Positions 38,753-46,723 of a stretch of DNA of 64,000 nt are shown piece by piece; the stretch's first letter is position 1, and the number at the start of each line of letters is the position of its first letter. Under the pieces are notes generated by a model. That model was not told the origin of the DNA, made no database searches, and saw nothing but the letters and a program-made list of their open reading frames with translations. The position numbers and the translations under genes were made by a program. The stretch is from Streptomyces filipinensis (GTDB lineage: Bacteria; Actinomycetota; Actinomycetes; Streptomycetales; Streptomycetaceae), in NCBI RefSeq assembly GCF_014649495.1, contig NZ_BMTD01000001.1, positions 1 through 64,000 of the forward strand. The letters are read 5' to 3'.

Positions 38753-40417
38753 TCAGCGCACCAGGCGGCGGAGCCGGCCGCGTGCCACCCGCACGACCCC
38801 GCGCACGCCGGTCGCCACCCGCACGGCCAGTGCGCCGGAGTGCGTGGCGTAGGGCTGCACCAGAAGCACGCCGTGCCGGATGCTCGGGACGGCACGCCGG
38901 CGCAGCCGGCCGGCTCCCGCCAGGGCGTGCGCCGTGGCCTCCCGCTGCGTGCCGTCCGCGAAGCGCACGGTCACCCGCAGGTCCCAGGTGCCCGCCCCGA
39001 GCCCGGAAAGGTCGACGGGCAGCTCCGCCGACCAGCTGTCCGTCCCGGAGGGCGCGAGCGCAACCGTCGTGCGCCCGCGCGTCCGCTCGTCGTCGCGCGC
39101 GGCCCACTCCACGTCCACCTCGTGCGGGCCCGCCTCGCCCACTCTGCCGTACAGCTCGTGCAGCCGCAGGCGCAGCAGCGAGGCACGCGCGCGTGGACGC
39201 AGTTCCGCGTCGAGGGCGAGCGGGAGGACGGCGACCGGGCGGGTCAGGAACGGCGCGAGGCTGACCTGGGGAAGGCCGGCGGACCAGACGGGGGCACCGT
39301 CGGGTGTGCGGGCGTAGGGCGGCAGCAGGCGTGCCGGGCGTGCGGCCAGCTCGCGCAGCCGGGGCAGGTCGCGCGGCTCGGGCGACTCCAGCACGACCCG
39401 CGCGATGAGGCGGCCGGGAGCCGTCGGGTTCAGCTCCCAGTCGGGGGTGTCGTAGCGCGTGAGGTACTCCCGGGTGTGCGCCCACCACGCGCGCTGGTAG
39501 GGCGCGTCACGCAACCCCAGTTCGCGCGCGTACATGCGCACGTCGTGGTCGAGGAACTTGGCTCGCACCGCCCGCGCCAGCTCCTTCTGCCCGGCGCTCA
39601 GCAGGACGTCGTACGCCAGCGCGCACGCCTCCACGCGTGCCTGCCAGTTGTCGATGTGCTCCCGGTCCAGCGAGAGCGACAGCCGCTCGGCGTTGCGGCG
39701 CACATGCCACACGTACACGCGGTCCGGTACGAGCGCGATGCGGGGACCGGCGGCGAGCACGCGTGCGGTGAAGACGATGTCCTCGTAGAGGAAGCGGCCC
39801 TCCGGGAAGCGGATGCCGTGCTCGCGCAGGAAGTCGGTGCGGTACAGCTTGTTGACGCACAGCGTGTCGTGGACCAGACGCGGCCGCTGGGAGGGGCGCG
39901 CGAGGGTCGTGGGCTCCGTGTAGAGGGGCGCCTGCCAGGGTTGCTCACGCCCTGAGGGCAGCTCCCGGCGCACGCACAGTCCACTCGCGACCTCGGCGTG
40001 CGCCTCGGTGGCCGCCGTCAGCAGCGCGTCCACCGCACCGGGCGGCAGCACGTCGTCGCTGTCCAGGAACATCACGTAGGGCGTGGTCACGGCGTCGATC
40101 CCGGTGTTGCGCGGGCTGCCGCAGCCGCCGCTGTTCTCGGGCCGGCGCACCACCCGCAGCCGGGGCTCGCCGGCGGCCAGCCGGTCGAGCAGTTCGGCGC
40201 TGCCGTCGGTGGAGCAGTCGTCCACGGCGACGACCTCGGCCACCGCCGGCCCCTGGGCGAGCGCCGAACGCACGGCGTCGCCGACATGGGCGCGGTCGTT
40301 GTAGCCGATGACGACCACACCGACCCGCGGTGCGGGCGCGGGGTCGGCGGCGTGCGGCCGGTCGGGCGGATCGGGCCGGTCTGGTGTGTCAGGCGGTTCA
40401 GGTCGCATCGGGTCCAC
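38753..40417 (-). CDS. Family 2 glycosyltransferase with C-terminal beta-rich domain
   Basis: This 554-residue protein is built like the GT2 protein at 30989-32668. A GT-A domain has VDDCSTDGS, NSGGCGSPRN, FLDSDDV and LYEDIVF, and a long C-terminal part includes a beta-rich domain (WSAELPVDLSGLGAGTWDLRV). Catalytic motifs are intact. The N-terminus carries about 30 Pro/Asp-rich residues. The start could be GTG 40417 or ATG 40408; neither has a clear ribosome site. It is transcribed 35 bases behind the GT87-like gene, so the two probably form an operon. Confidence 0.88.
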   Translation of the reverse strand: MDPMRPEPPDTPDRPDPPDRPHAADPAPAPRVGVVVIGYNDRAHVGDAVRSALAQGPAVAEVVAVDDCSTDGSAELLDRLAAGEPRLRVVRRPENSGGCGSPRNTGIDAVTTPYVMFLDSDDVLPPGAVDALLTAATEAHAEVASGLCVRRELPSGREQPWQAPLYTEPTTLARPSQRPRLVHDTLCVNKLYRTDFLREHGIRFPEGRFLYEDIVFTARVLAAGPRIALVPDRVYVWHVRRNAERLSLSLDREHIDNWQARVEACALAYDVLLSAGQKELARAVRAKFLDHDVRMYARELGLRDAPYQRAWWAHTREYLTRYDTPDWELNPTAPGRLIARVVLESPEPRDLPRLRELAARPARLLPPYARTPDGAPVWSAGLPQVSLAPFLTRPVAVLPLALDAELRPRARASLLRLRLHELYGRVGEAGPHEVDVEWAARDDERTRGRTTVALAPSGTDSWSAELPVDLSGLGAGTWDLRVTVRFADGTQREATAHALAGAGRLRRRAVPSIRHGVLLVQPYATHSGALAVRVATGVRGVVRVARGRLRRLVR

Positions 40418-40452
40418 GGGCCGGGAGTGTAGAAATGCTCAGTAATACTCCG

Positions 40453-41727
40453 TTAAGAGATGCTTAGCACCCGGTCCGGAAGACGGTGGGAATCGGGCCG
40501 GGGTTCCGTCGTTCGCAGGTTCTTTCCATCCGCTCCCGCAGCCCGCCACAACCGGACGAAGGACAGCACGGCGGCGGACGCCAGGACCCCGTTGCGGGTC
40601 AGCATCAGCAAACAGCCGGTCCACGTGCCGTCGATCACCTCACGGTAGTACATCGGGAACACCACGGTGCTCAGCGCGGTCGCCGTCAGGACCAGCGCCG
40701 CGACCGGCCGCTGGCTGGTGTGCCGGGAGGTCAGGCACACGGCGGCCAGACCGAGCAGCCAGATCATGTACTGCGGGCTGATCACCCGGCTGGTGACCGT
40801 GAACAGGAGCACCGCGCTCAGTGCCGCGTCGTACGGCGTGGCCTCGTTCCAGTGCCGTGCCCGCACCCGCCACAGCACCAGCAGGGCGAAGGCGGCCGCC
40901 GTCAGCGCCAGCGAGGCGACGGCGACGGCCTGCACATGCGGGCCGACCAGTTCGACGGCGCCGTACCGGTAGCGCGTCCGGCCCGGCCAGCCGGCCTGCC
41001 GCGCCAGGTTCAGCACCGTGCCGCCGAGCGACTCGATCTGCACCCCGCGCCCGCCCTGCTGCCGCAGAAAGGACAGGGGGTGGTCGAACAACACGGCGAG
41101 AACGCCGAGTACGAGGGTGCCGGCGGCGGCCGCCCACCCCCACGCCCCGCGCGTCACCCGCCCCCGGGGCGTGCCGAGCAGCACCAGCGCCGGCCACACC
41201 TTCACCAGCGCGCCCAGTGCCCCCAACACCCCGCCCGCGCGGGGGGATCGGTCCAGCGCCAGCAGGGAGAGCACGGCCAGGGCGGTGACCTGGACGTCGT
41301 AGCGGGCGAGCGGGATGTGCAGCAGCAGCGGCAGCCCGCCCGTCCACAGGGCCGCGCCGAGCAGGCTGCGCCCGGCCCGCGTGCCCGCGCGGACCAGTGC
41401 CACCGTGACCAGCGCGTCCCCGGCCAGCGTGAGCACCACGAACGCCTGAAAGTACGTCAACCAGGGCAACAGGCTCGGCGCCATCAGCACCCCGCCCGCG
41501 CCCGGCGGGTACTGCCACAGGGTGTCGTGCGCCGGGAAGGAACCGTGCGCCAGCACGCCGTACCAGCGGAAGTACAGCCGCCACACCTCACGTGCCACCG
41601 AACCCCCGCCGAGCAGCGGGCCGCTGTCGTGGACGAGCAGCCACAGCATCAGCGCGCGCGTGGTGAGCCAGAGAGCGGGGACGGCGAGGACCGGGCCGGG
41701 GGTGACACGGAGACGGTTCATCGACAT
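40453..41727 (-). CDS. GT87-like polytopic mannosyltransferase-family protein
   Basis: This 424-residue protein has 9-11 membrane helices. An early extracytoplasmic loop after LLVHDSGPLLGG carries AHDTLWQYPPG, and the late helix SRVISPQYMIWLLGL is typical of the DUF2029/GT87 family of polyprenyl-phosphate-mannose dependent alpha-1,2-mannosyltransferases. The exact sugar is uncertain. Two ATGs are possible, at 41727 and two codons later. It is divergent from the GT39-like gene across 86 bases that hold a 21-bp palindrome. Confidence 0.82.
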   Translation of the reverse strand: MSMNRLRVTPGPVLAVPALWLTTRALMLWLLVHDSGPLLGGGSVAREVWRLYFRWYGVLAHGSFPAHDTLWQYPPGAGGVLMAPSLLPWLTYFQAFVVLTLAGDALVTVALVRAGTRAGRSLLGAALWTGGLPLLLHIPLARYDVQVTALAVLSLLALDRSPRAGGVLGALGALVKVWPALVLLGTPRGRVTRGAWGWAAAAGTLVLGVLAVLFDHPLSFLRQQGGRGVQIESLGGTVLNLARQAGWPGRTRYRYGAVELVGPHVQAVAVASLALTAAAFALLVLWRVRARHWNEATPYDAALSAVLLFTVTSRVISPQYMIWLLGLAAVCLTSRHTSQRPVAALVLTATALSTVVFPMYYREVIDGTWTGCLLMLTRNGVLASAAVLSFVRLWRAAGADGKNLRTTEPRPDSHRLPDRVLSIS

Positions 41728-41740
41728 GGGAGCCTAAGTC

Positions 41741-41761
41741 GCATGGATGGTGTATCCATGC
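41741..41761. promoter_or_regulatory. 21-bp perfect inverted repeat in a divergent promoter region
   Basis: GCATGGAT and ATCCATGC flank a 5-base spacer GGTGT. The repeat lies 14 bases upstream of the GT87-like start and 53 bases upstream of the GT39-like start. It is a candidate operator controlling both genes; no regulator is encoded next to it. Confidence 0.5.
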
Positions 41762-41813
41762 CGATACGCCGTCATGACCGCTAAAAGGTTGGCTAATCAC
41801 AAAAGATCGGGCC

Positions 41814-43499
41814 ATGGTGAACGTCGGGCTTCCTGTGGAACCGCAGTCGCGCAAGGCGGCTGCAGCGACAGCCGTCGCAGCGGCCGGTGGGACGGGGCGC
41901 GCGTCGAAGGGCGACCGGGCGCACCACCGCCGCCGGGCCGCAGTGTGCACGCCCGCGCTGGTGATGTCCGCGGTCGGGCTCTGGGGCCTCGACCGGGGCG
42001 GGATGTGGCGGGACGAGGCCGTCAGCTTCCAGGTCGGGCGGCGTACCGTTCCGCAGATCTGGCGGCTGCTGCACGACGTCGACGCCGTGCACGGTCTGTA
42101 CTACCTGCTCGTGCACGCCGTCCTCGCCGTGCGCCCCGGCGAGGTCCTGCTGCGGCTGCCGTCGGTGTGCGCGGCGGCGGCGACGGCCGCGCTGGTGGCG
42201 GCGCTCGGCACCCGGCTGGCCCGGCCGCGCGTCGGACTGTGGGCGGGGCTGCTCTACGCCGTCGCGCCGATGGCCGGCCACTACTCCCAGGAGGGCCGCT
42301 CCTACGCCCTTGTGGCCGCCGGGGCCACGGGCGCGACGCTGCTGCTCGTGCGGGCGGTGCAGGGGGGCTCCTGGTGGGCGTACGGGGCCGTCCTCGGCCT
42401 CACCTGCTGGCTGCACGAGTTCGCGGTGCTGCTGCTGTGCGCCCACGCGGGGTCGCTGGCGCTGGCCCGGGCGGGGGTGCGGGTGTGGCGGGGCTGGGGG
42501 TGTGCGGCGGGCGGGATCCTGCTCGCGCTGCTGCCTATGGTGGTGGTGTCCCGGGGGCAGGCGGCGCAGGTGGCATGGCTGCGCAGGCCCACGGCGGCTT
42601 CGGTCCAGGGGCTGCTGCGGGGGTTTCTCGGGCCTGCCGACTCGGTGTACTGGGTGTGTCTGGGGCTCGCCCTGGCCGGGGTGGCGGGGCTGGTGGGGCG
42701 GCGGGGGGACGTCACTCTTCCGGGGGTGGCGTTGCCGTTGACCGTGGTACCGCCGACGGTGTTGATGCTGGCGTCCCAGCTCTCGCCGCTGTACGTCGAC
42801 CGGTACGTGCTGTACGCCTTGGGCGGGGTGCCGTTGCTGGTCGCCGCCGGGGCCGAGCGGGTGGCCGGGGCGGTGGGCCGGCTGCACGCCCGCAGCCGGC
42901 GCCCGGGGCGCCCTGTGCTGCCGGAAGGGCCTTCCACGCCGAGGTCCCCGCTCGCCGCCCCAGGCGGTGCCTTAGGGGTCTGTCTCGCCTTTCTCCTCTT
43001 TCTCCTCCAGTTCCCGCTCCTGCGCGCGGATCGCGATCCCGGTACCCGGCCCGACGATCTGGGGGCCGTTTCCCGGGTGGTGGCGCGGGAGGTGCGGCCC
43101 GGCGACCCGGTGGTGTTCCTGCCGGTCAGCGTCCGCAACGTGGCCCTTGCCTATCCGGGGGCGTTCCGGGGAACGCGGGATGTGGCGCTGGTGCGGGGTG
43201 CGGCCGAGTCGGGGACCCTGTACGGGCGGGAGGCCGGAGTCCGTGAGGTGCGGCGCAGGCTGGCCCGGCTGGACCGGGTGTGGATCGTGGCCGACCAGGA
43301 CCTGCTGGCCGGGCGCTGGAGCCCCCGCAACCCCGTCGAGCGCACCAAACTCGCCGTGTTGCGCAGGGACTTCACCGAGCGGGAGGACGTCCTTCGGGGG
43401 AGGACGTCCGTACGGCTGTACGTCCGGAAGGACCTGGCCGGGCCGGCCGGCGCGCCTAGCGCCCTTCCGCCAGTGCTGCCGCGTCCAGTGCGGTGGTGA
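41814..43499 (+). CDS. GT39/PMT-like polytopic glycosyltransferase
   Basis: This 561-residue membrane protein has roughly ten helices. The first loop carries MWRDEAVSF with the Asp-Glu pair conserved in PMT/GT39 (mannosyltransferase and ArnT-like) enzymes, and later YSQEGRSYAL. A soluble C-terminal domain of about 140 residues ends in basic residues. It probably transfers a sugar from a polyprenyl-phosphate donor outside the membrane. No clear ribosome site precedes the ATG at 41814. Its 3' end overlaps the convergent ohrR gene by 44 bases. Confidence 0.8.
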   Translation: MVNVGLPVEPQSRKAAAATAVAAAGGTGRASKGDRAHHRRRAAVCTPALVMSAVGLWGLDRGGMWRDEAVSFQVGRRTVPQIWRLLHDVDAVHGLYYLLVHAVLAVRPGEVLLRLPSVCAAAATAALVAALGTRLARPRVGLWAGLLYAVAPMAGHYSQEGRSYALVAAGATGATLLLVRAVQGGSWWAYGAVLGLTCWLHEFAVLLLCAHAGSLALARAGVRVWRGWGCAAGGILLALLPMVVVSRGQAAQVAWLRRPTAASVQGLLRGFLGPADSVYWVCLGLALAGVAGLVGRRGDVTLPGVALPLTVVPPTVLMLASQLSPLYVDRYVLYALGGVPLLVAAGAERVAGAVGRLHARSRRPGRPVLPEGPSTPRSPLAAPGGALGVCLAFLLFLLQFPLLRADRDPGTRPDDLGAVSRVVAREVRPGDPVVFLPVSVRNVALAYPGAFRGTRDVALVRGAAESGTLYGREAGVREVRRRLARLDRVWIVADQDLLAGRWSPRNPVERTKLAVLRRDFTEREDVLRGRTSVRLYVRKDLAGPAGAPSALPPVLPRPVRW

Positions 43500-43911
43500 G
43501 CCGGTCGAGGCGTTCGCGCAGCTCGGCGATCTCCGTCAGGTCGAAGCCGGTCGCGCCCATGATCCGGCGCGGCACCTCCAGGGCCCGCTCGCGCAGTGCC
43601 ACGCCCTCCTCGGTCAGCCGCACCCGCACCGAGCGTTCGTCCTGCGCGCTGCGCTCCCGGCGCACCAGGCCGATCCCCTCCAGCCGCTTGACCAGCGGGG
43701 ACAGCGTGCCGGAGTCGAGCCGCAGATGTTCGCCGAGCGCCTTGACGGGCAGGTCGCCCTGCTCCCACAGGACGAGCATCACGAGGTACTGCGGGTAGGT
43801 CAGCCCGAGGTCCTTGAGGATCACCCGGTAGACGCCGTTGAAGGCGCGGGACGCCGCGTGCAGCGAAAAGCAGATCTGGCGGTCCAGGCGCAGCCACTCC
43901 GTGTCGGTCAT
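43456..43911 (-). CDS. ohrR: MarR family organic-peroxide sensor OhrR
   Basis: This 151-residue winged-helix repressor has the reactive Cys14 in the N-terminal segment DRQICFSLHAASR that is diagnostic for OhrR, and a MarR wing around RSAQDERSVRVRLTEEG. Oxidation of this Cys by organic hydroperoxide releases the repressor from DNA. No additional Cys appears near the C-terminus, so it fits the one-Cys class. It is divergent from ohr with a palindromic operator between them. The last 44 bases overlap the GT39-like gene. Confidence 0.94.
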   Translation of the reverse strand: MTDTEWLRLDRQICFSLHAASRAFNGVYRVILKDLGLTYPQYLVMLVLWEQGDLPVKALGEHLRLDSGTLSPLVKRLEGIGLVRRERSAQDERSVRVRLTEEGVALRERALEVPRRIMGATGFDLTEIAELRERLDRLTTALDAAALAEGR

Positions 43912-43935
43912 GGCTCCAGGGTAGCTCTTGCGACC

Positions 43936-43959
43936 AATTTAGTTGTGCACAACTTAATT
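43936..43959. promoter_or_regulatory. OhrR operator
   Basis: This is a 24-bp inverted repeat of the form AATTTAGTTGT-GC-ACAACTTAATT with one mismatched pair. It is AT-rich in an otherwise GC-rich region and lies 24 bases upstream of ohrR and 76 bases upstream of ohr. Sequence and placement match known actinobacterial OhrR boxes. Confidence 0.9.
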
Positions 43960-44034
43960 GTGTGCTCTACTTGTGGTCGTCAGGCGGTCAGGACAGGGGC
44001 CGCCGGAACCCGATTTCGTTAAGGGATGGTCTTC

Positions 44035-44448
<414 letters not shown>

Positions 44449-44463
44449 GCCCGCGGGACAGCC

Positions 44464-44503
44464 GTGACGAGGGTGCCGGACGGGGGGCCGGCACCCTCGT
44501 CAC
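44464..44503. terminator. Terminator after ohr
   Basis: GTGACGAGGGTGCCGG and CCGGCACCCTCGTCAC form a 16-bp perfect stem with an 8-base loop. It is placed between ohr and the converging TagF-like gene and is probably active in both directions. Confidence 0.92.
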
Positions 44504-44509
44504 GCGCTG

Positions 44510-46717
44510 CTACGCCGAGGTCAGCGTGTCCCGGCCGGTCGCCTGGCCGGGGATCCGCACCGTGCCCGCGCCGGTCATCGGCTCGCCCAGCAGCAGCGTC
44601 CGTACGACGCGCTCGGCGGCCAGACCGTCGTCGAACTCGCAGAACCGGGCCCGGAAGTCCGCCCGCAGCCGCGCCGACTCCTCGTCCCGCCAGGCCCCCG
44701 AGGCGAACAGCCAGGCCAGCTCCCGGTAAGAGCGCGAGACATGGCCCGGCGGCTCGGCGGTGACGTCGACGTACGTACCCCGGCTCGCCGTGTACGCGGG
44801 CCAGTCGTCGGCGTGCACCACGATCGGCCGGTCCAGGTTGGCGTAGTCGAACATCACGGCCGAATAGTCGGTGACCAGCACGTCCGCCGCGAGCAGGACG
44901 TCCTCCACGCGCGGCTCCTCGGTCGCGTCGACCACCACCCCGCGCCGGGCCAGCTCCGCGAGGCCCGTCCCGCGCGCGGGACCGTTGGCCAGCGACGGAT
45001 GCAGCCGCACCACGAGGGTGCGCCCCTCGCCCAGGTCGGCCGCGAACCGGGCCAGGTCGATCCGGTCCACGTGCCCGCCGCGCCGGTAGTCCCGGCGGGT
45101 CGGCGCGTACAGCACCACCGTGTGGTGCGCGGGGATGCCGTGCCGTGCGCGGAAGCCGCTCGGGCCGCCGTTCACCAGCACGTCGTTGCGCGGGCTGCCG
45201 GTGCGCAGCGAGGTGAAGTGGCAGGGGTAGGCGCGCTCCCACATCAGCTCGGAGTGGCGGTTGGCGACCAGGCTGTAGTCCCAGCGGTCGGCCCGGCGCA
45301 GCATCTGCGGCACGTCGAAGCCGAGCCGGGCGCCCGGCTTGTCGCGCAGATCGGCGCCCATGTACTTCAGCGGGGTGCCCTGGTGGGTGTGGATGTGCAC
45401 GCTGCCGGGCCGCTTGGCCAGGGTGCCGGGCCAGTTGACGTCGTTGACGAAGAACCCCGCCCGCGCGGTGACCTCCAGATAGCGCCGGGAGCCGACGAGC
45501 ACGTGCTCCACGCCGGGCGGCAGCTGCGCGGCGGTCTCCGCGTCCCGGACCACCCACACCCCGCGCAGCTGCGGGGCGATCTCGCGGGCCTTGGCGTACA
45601 CGGCGGCCGGGTCGCCGAGCATCCCCCGGTGCGAGGACGCCGAGTAGACCACCAGACGCGGGTCCAGCGGGCGGTGCGTGTGCACAAACGCCCAGCCGGA
45701 GCGGGCCCGCGCGGCGGCCGAGCCGCGGACCAGGGCCGCCCGCCGAGCCGTCTCCCGCCCGGCCCGCGCCACCTGCCGCCTGACCCGGTACGCCGTCCAG
45801 GAGCCCTCCAGCATGCGGAGCTCGCCGTCGACCAGGGCGCCCTCCGGCTTGTGCGCGCGGAACATCCGCGCCGTACGCCGGAAGAACTCGGCCTTGTCCG
45901 CGGGCGGCAGCCGGTCCGGCTTGGCCAGGATGTCCAGGCAGTGCTCGCCCATCTTGCGGTGCAGATACGGCCGCCAGCGCGCCAGCTCCGGCCGCTGCCC
46001 GACGAACGCGAAGACCCGCTCGTACTGGTCGTGGATGTCGAAGTGCTTGCGGCTGGTCGTGGACAGGATGTTGCCCTGCCGGCGCTGCCGGTAGTTCAGG
46101 CAGACCCGGTCCAGCGTGGCGATCCGGCGGGCGCTGAGCATGGCCGGGAAGGTCCAGGGGGTGTCCTCGTAGTAGCCGGGCGGGAACGCGAAGCCCTCCG
46201 ACTCCACGAACTCCCGCCGGTACACCTTGTTCCACACCACCATCAGCAGATCCAGGATCTGCGGGAACTCCTCGGCGGTGAACGGGTCCGGGCCGGCCTC
46301 GCCGAGGAGGTGGGCGAGGGCGTTGCGCCGGGTGCCGCCCCACCAGTAGGTACGCGCGTAGTCGAAGACCAGCACGTCCGGGTCCCCGGCCTCGGCCAGC
46401 CGGTCGGTGATGGCCCGCAGCGCGCCCGGGGTGAGGGTGTCGTCGCTGTCCAGGAAGAACAGGTAGTCGCCGGTGGCGTGCGGCATCCCCGCGTTGCGGG
46501 CCCGCCCGAGGCCCACGTTCTCCGGCAGGTGCAGCACCCTCACCCGCGGGTCACGCGCGGCGTACTCGTCGAGGATGGCGCCGCAGCCGTCCGGGGAACG
46601 GTCGTCCACGGCGATCAGCTCGAAGTCGTTGAAGGACTGCAGCAGTACCGAGTCCAGGCACTCGCGCAGAAAGCCCTGCACCTTGAAACAGGGCACGATC
46701 AGACTGAAGCGGGGCAC
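44510..46717 (-). CDS. Bifunctional GT2 / TagF-like glycerophosphotransferase (QGTP class)
   Basis: This 735-residue protein has a GT2 domain at residues 1-240 with intact VDDRSPDG, NVGLGRARNAG, FLDSDDT and YYEDTPW. A helical linker follows, then a TagF-like GT-B domain with THQGTPLKYMG, YAPTRRDY, VVRLHP and DYSAVMFDYANLDRPIVV. In the motif where canonical TagF has His-Gly-Thr-Pro the first residue is Gln, although another His precedes it. The GTG start at 46717 has GAGGAG at 10 bases, overlapping the end of the preceding gene 6 bases upstream. It is the third of a three-gene set in the same direction. Confidence 0.9.
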   Translation of the reverse strand: MPRFSLIVPCFKVQGFLRECLDSVLLQSFNDFELIAVDDRSPDGCGAILDEYAARDPRVRVLHLPENVGLGRARNAGMPHATGDYLFFLDSDDTLTPGALRAITDRLAEAGDPDVLVFDYARTYWWGGTRRNALAHLLGEAGPDPFTAEEFPQILDLLMVVWNKVYRREFVESEGFAFPPGYYEDTPWTFPAMLSARRIATLDRVCLNYRQRRQGNILSTTSRKHFDIHDQYERVFAFVGQRPELARWRPYLHRKMGEHCLDILAKPDRLPPADKAEFFRRTARMFRAHKPEGALVDGELRMLEGSWTAYRVRRQVARAGRETARRAALVRGSAAARARSGWAFVHTHRPLDPRLVVYSASSHRGMLGDPAAVYAKAREIAPQLRGVWVVRDAETAAQLPPGVEHVLVGSRRYLEVTARAGFFVNDVNWPGTLAKRPGSVHIHTHQGTPLKYMGADLRDKPGARLGFDVPQMLRRADRWDYSLVANRHSELMWERAYPCHFTSLRTGSPRNDVLVNGGPSGFRARHGIPAHHTVVLYAPTRRDYRRGGHVDRIDLARFAADLGEGRTLVVRLHPSLANGPARGTGLAELARRGVVVDATEEPRVEDVLLAADVLVTDYSAVMFDYANLDRPIVVHADDWPAYTASRGTYVDVTAEPPGHVSRSYRELAWLFASGAWRDEESARLRADFRARFCEFDDGLAAERVVRTLLLGEPMTGAGTVRIPGQATGRDTLTSA

Positions 46718-46723
46718 GGCGGG

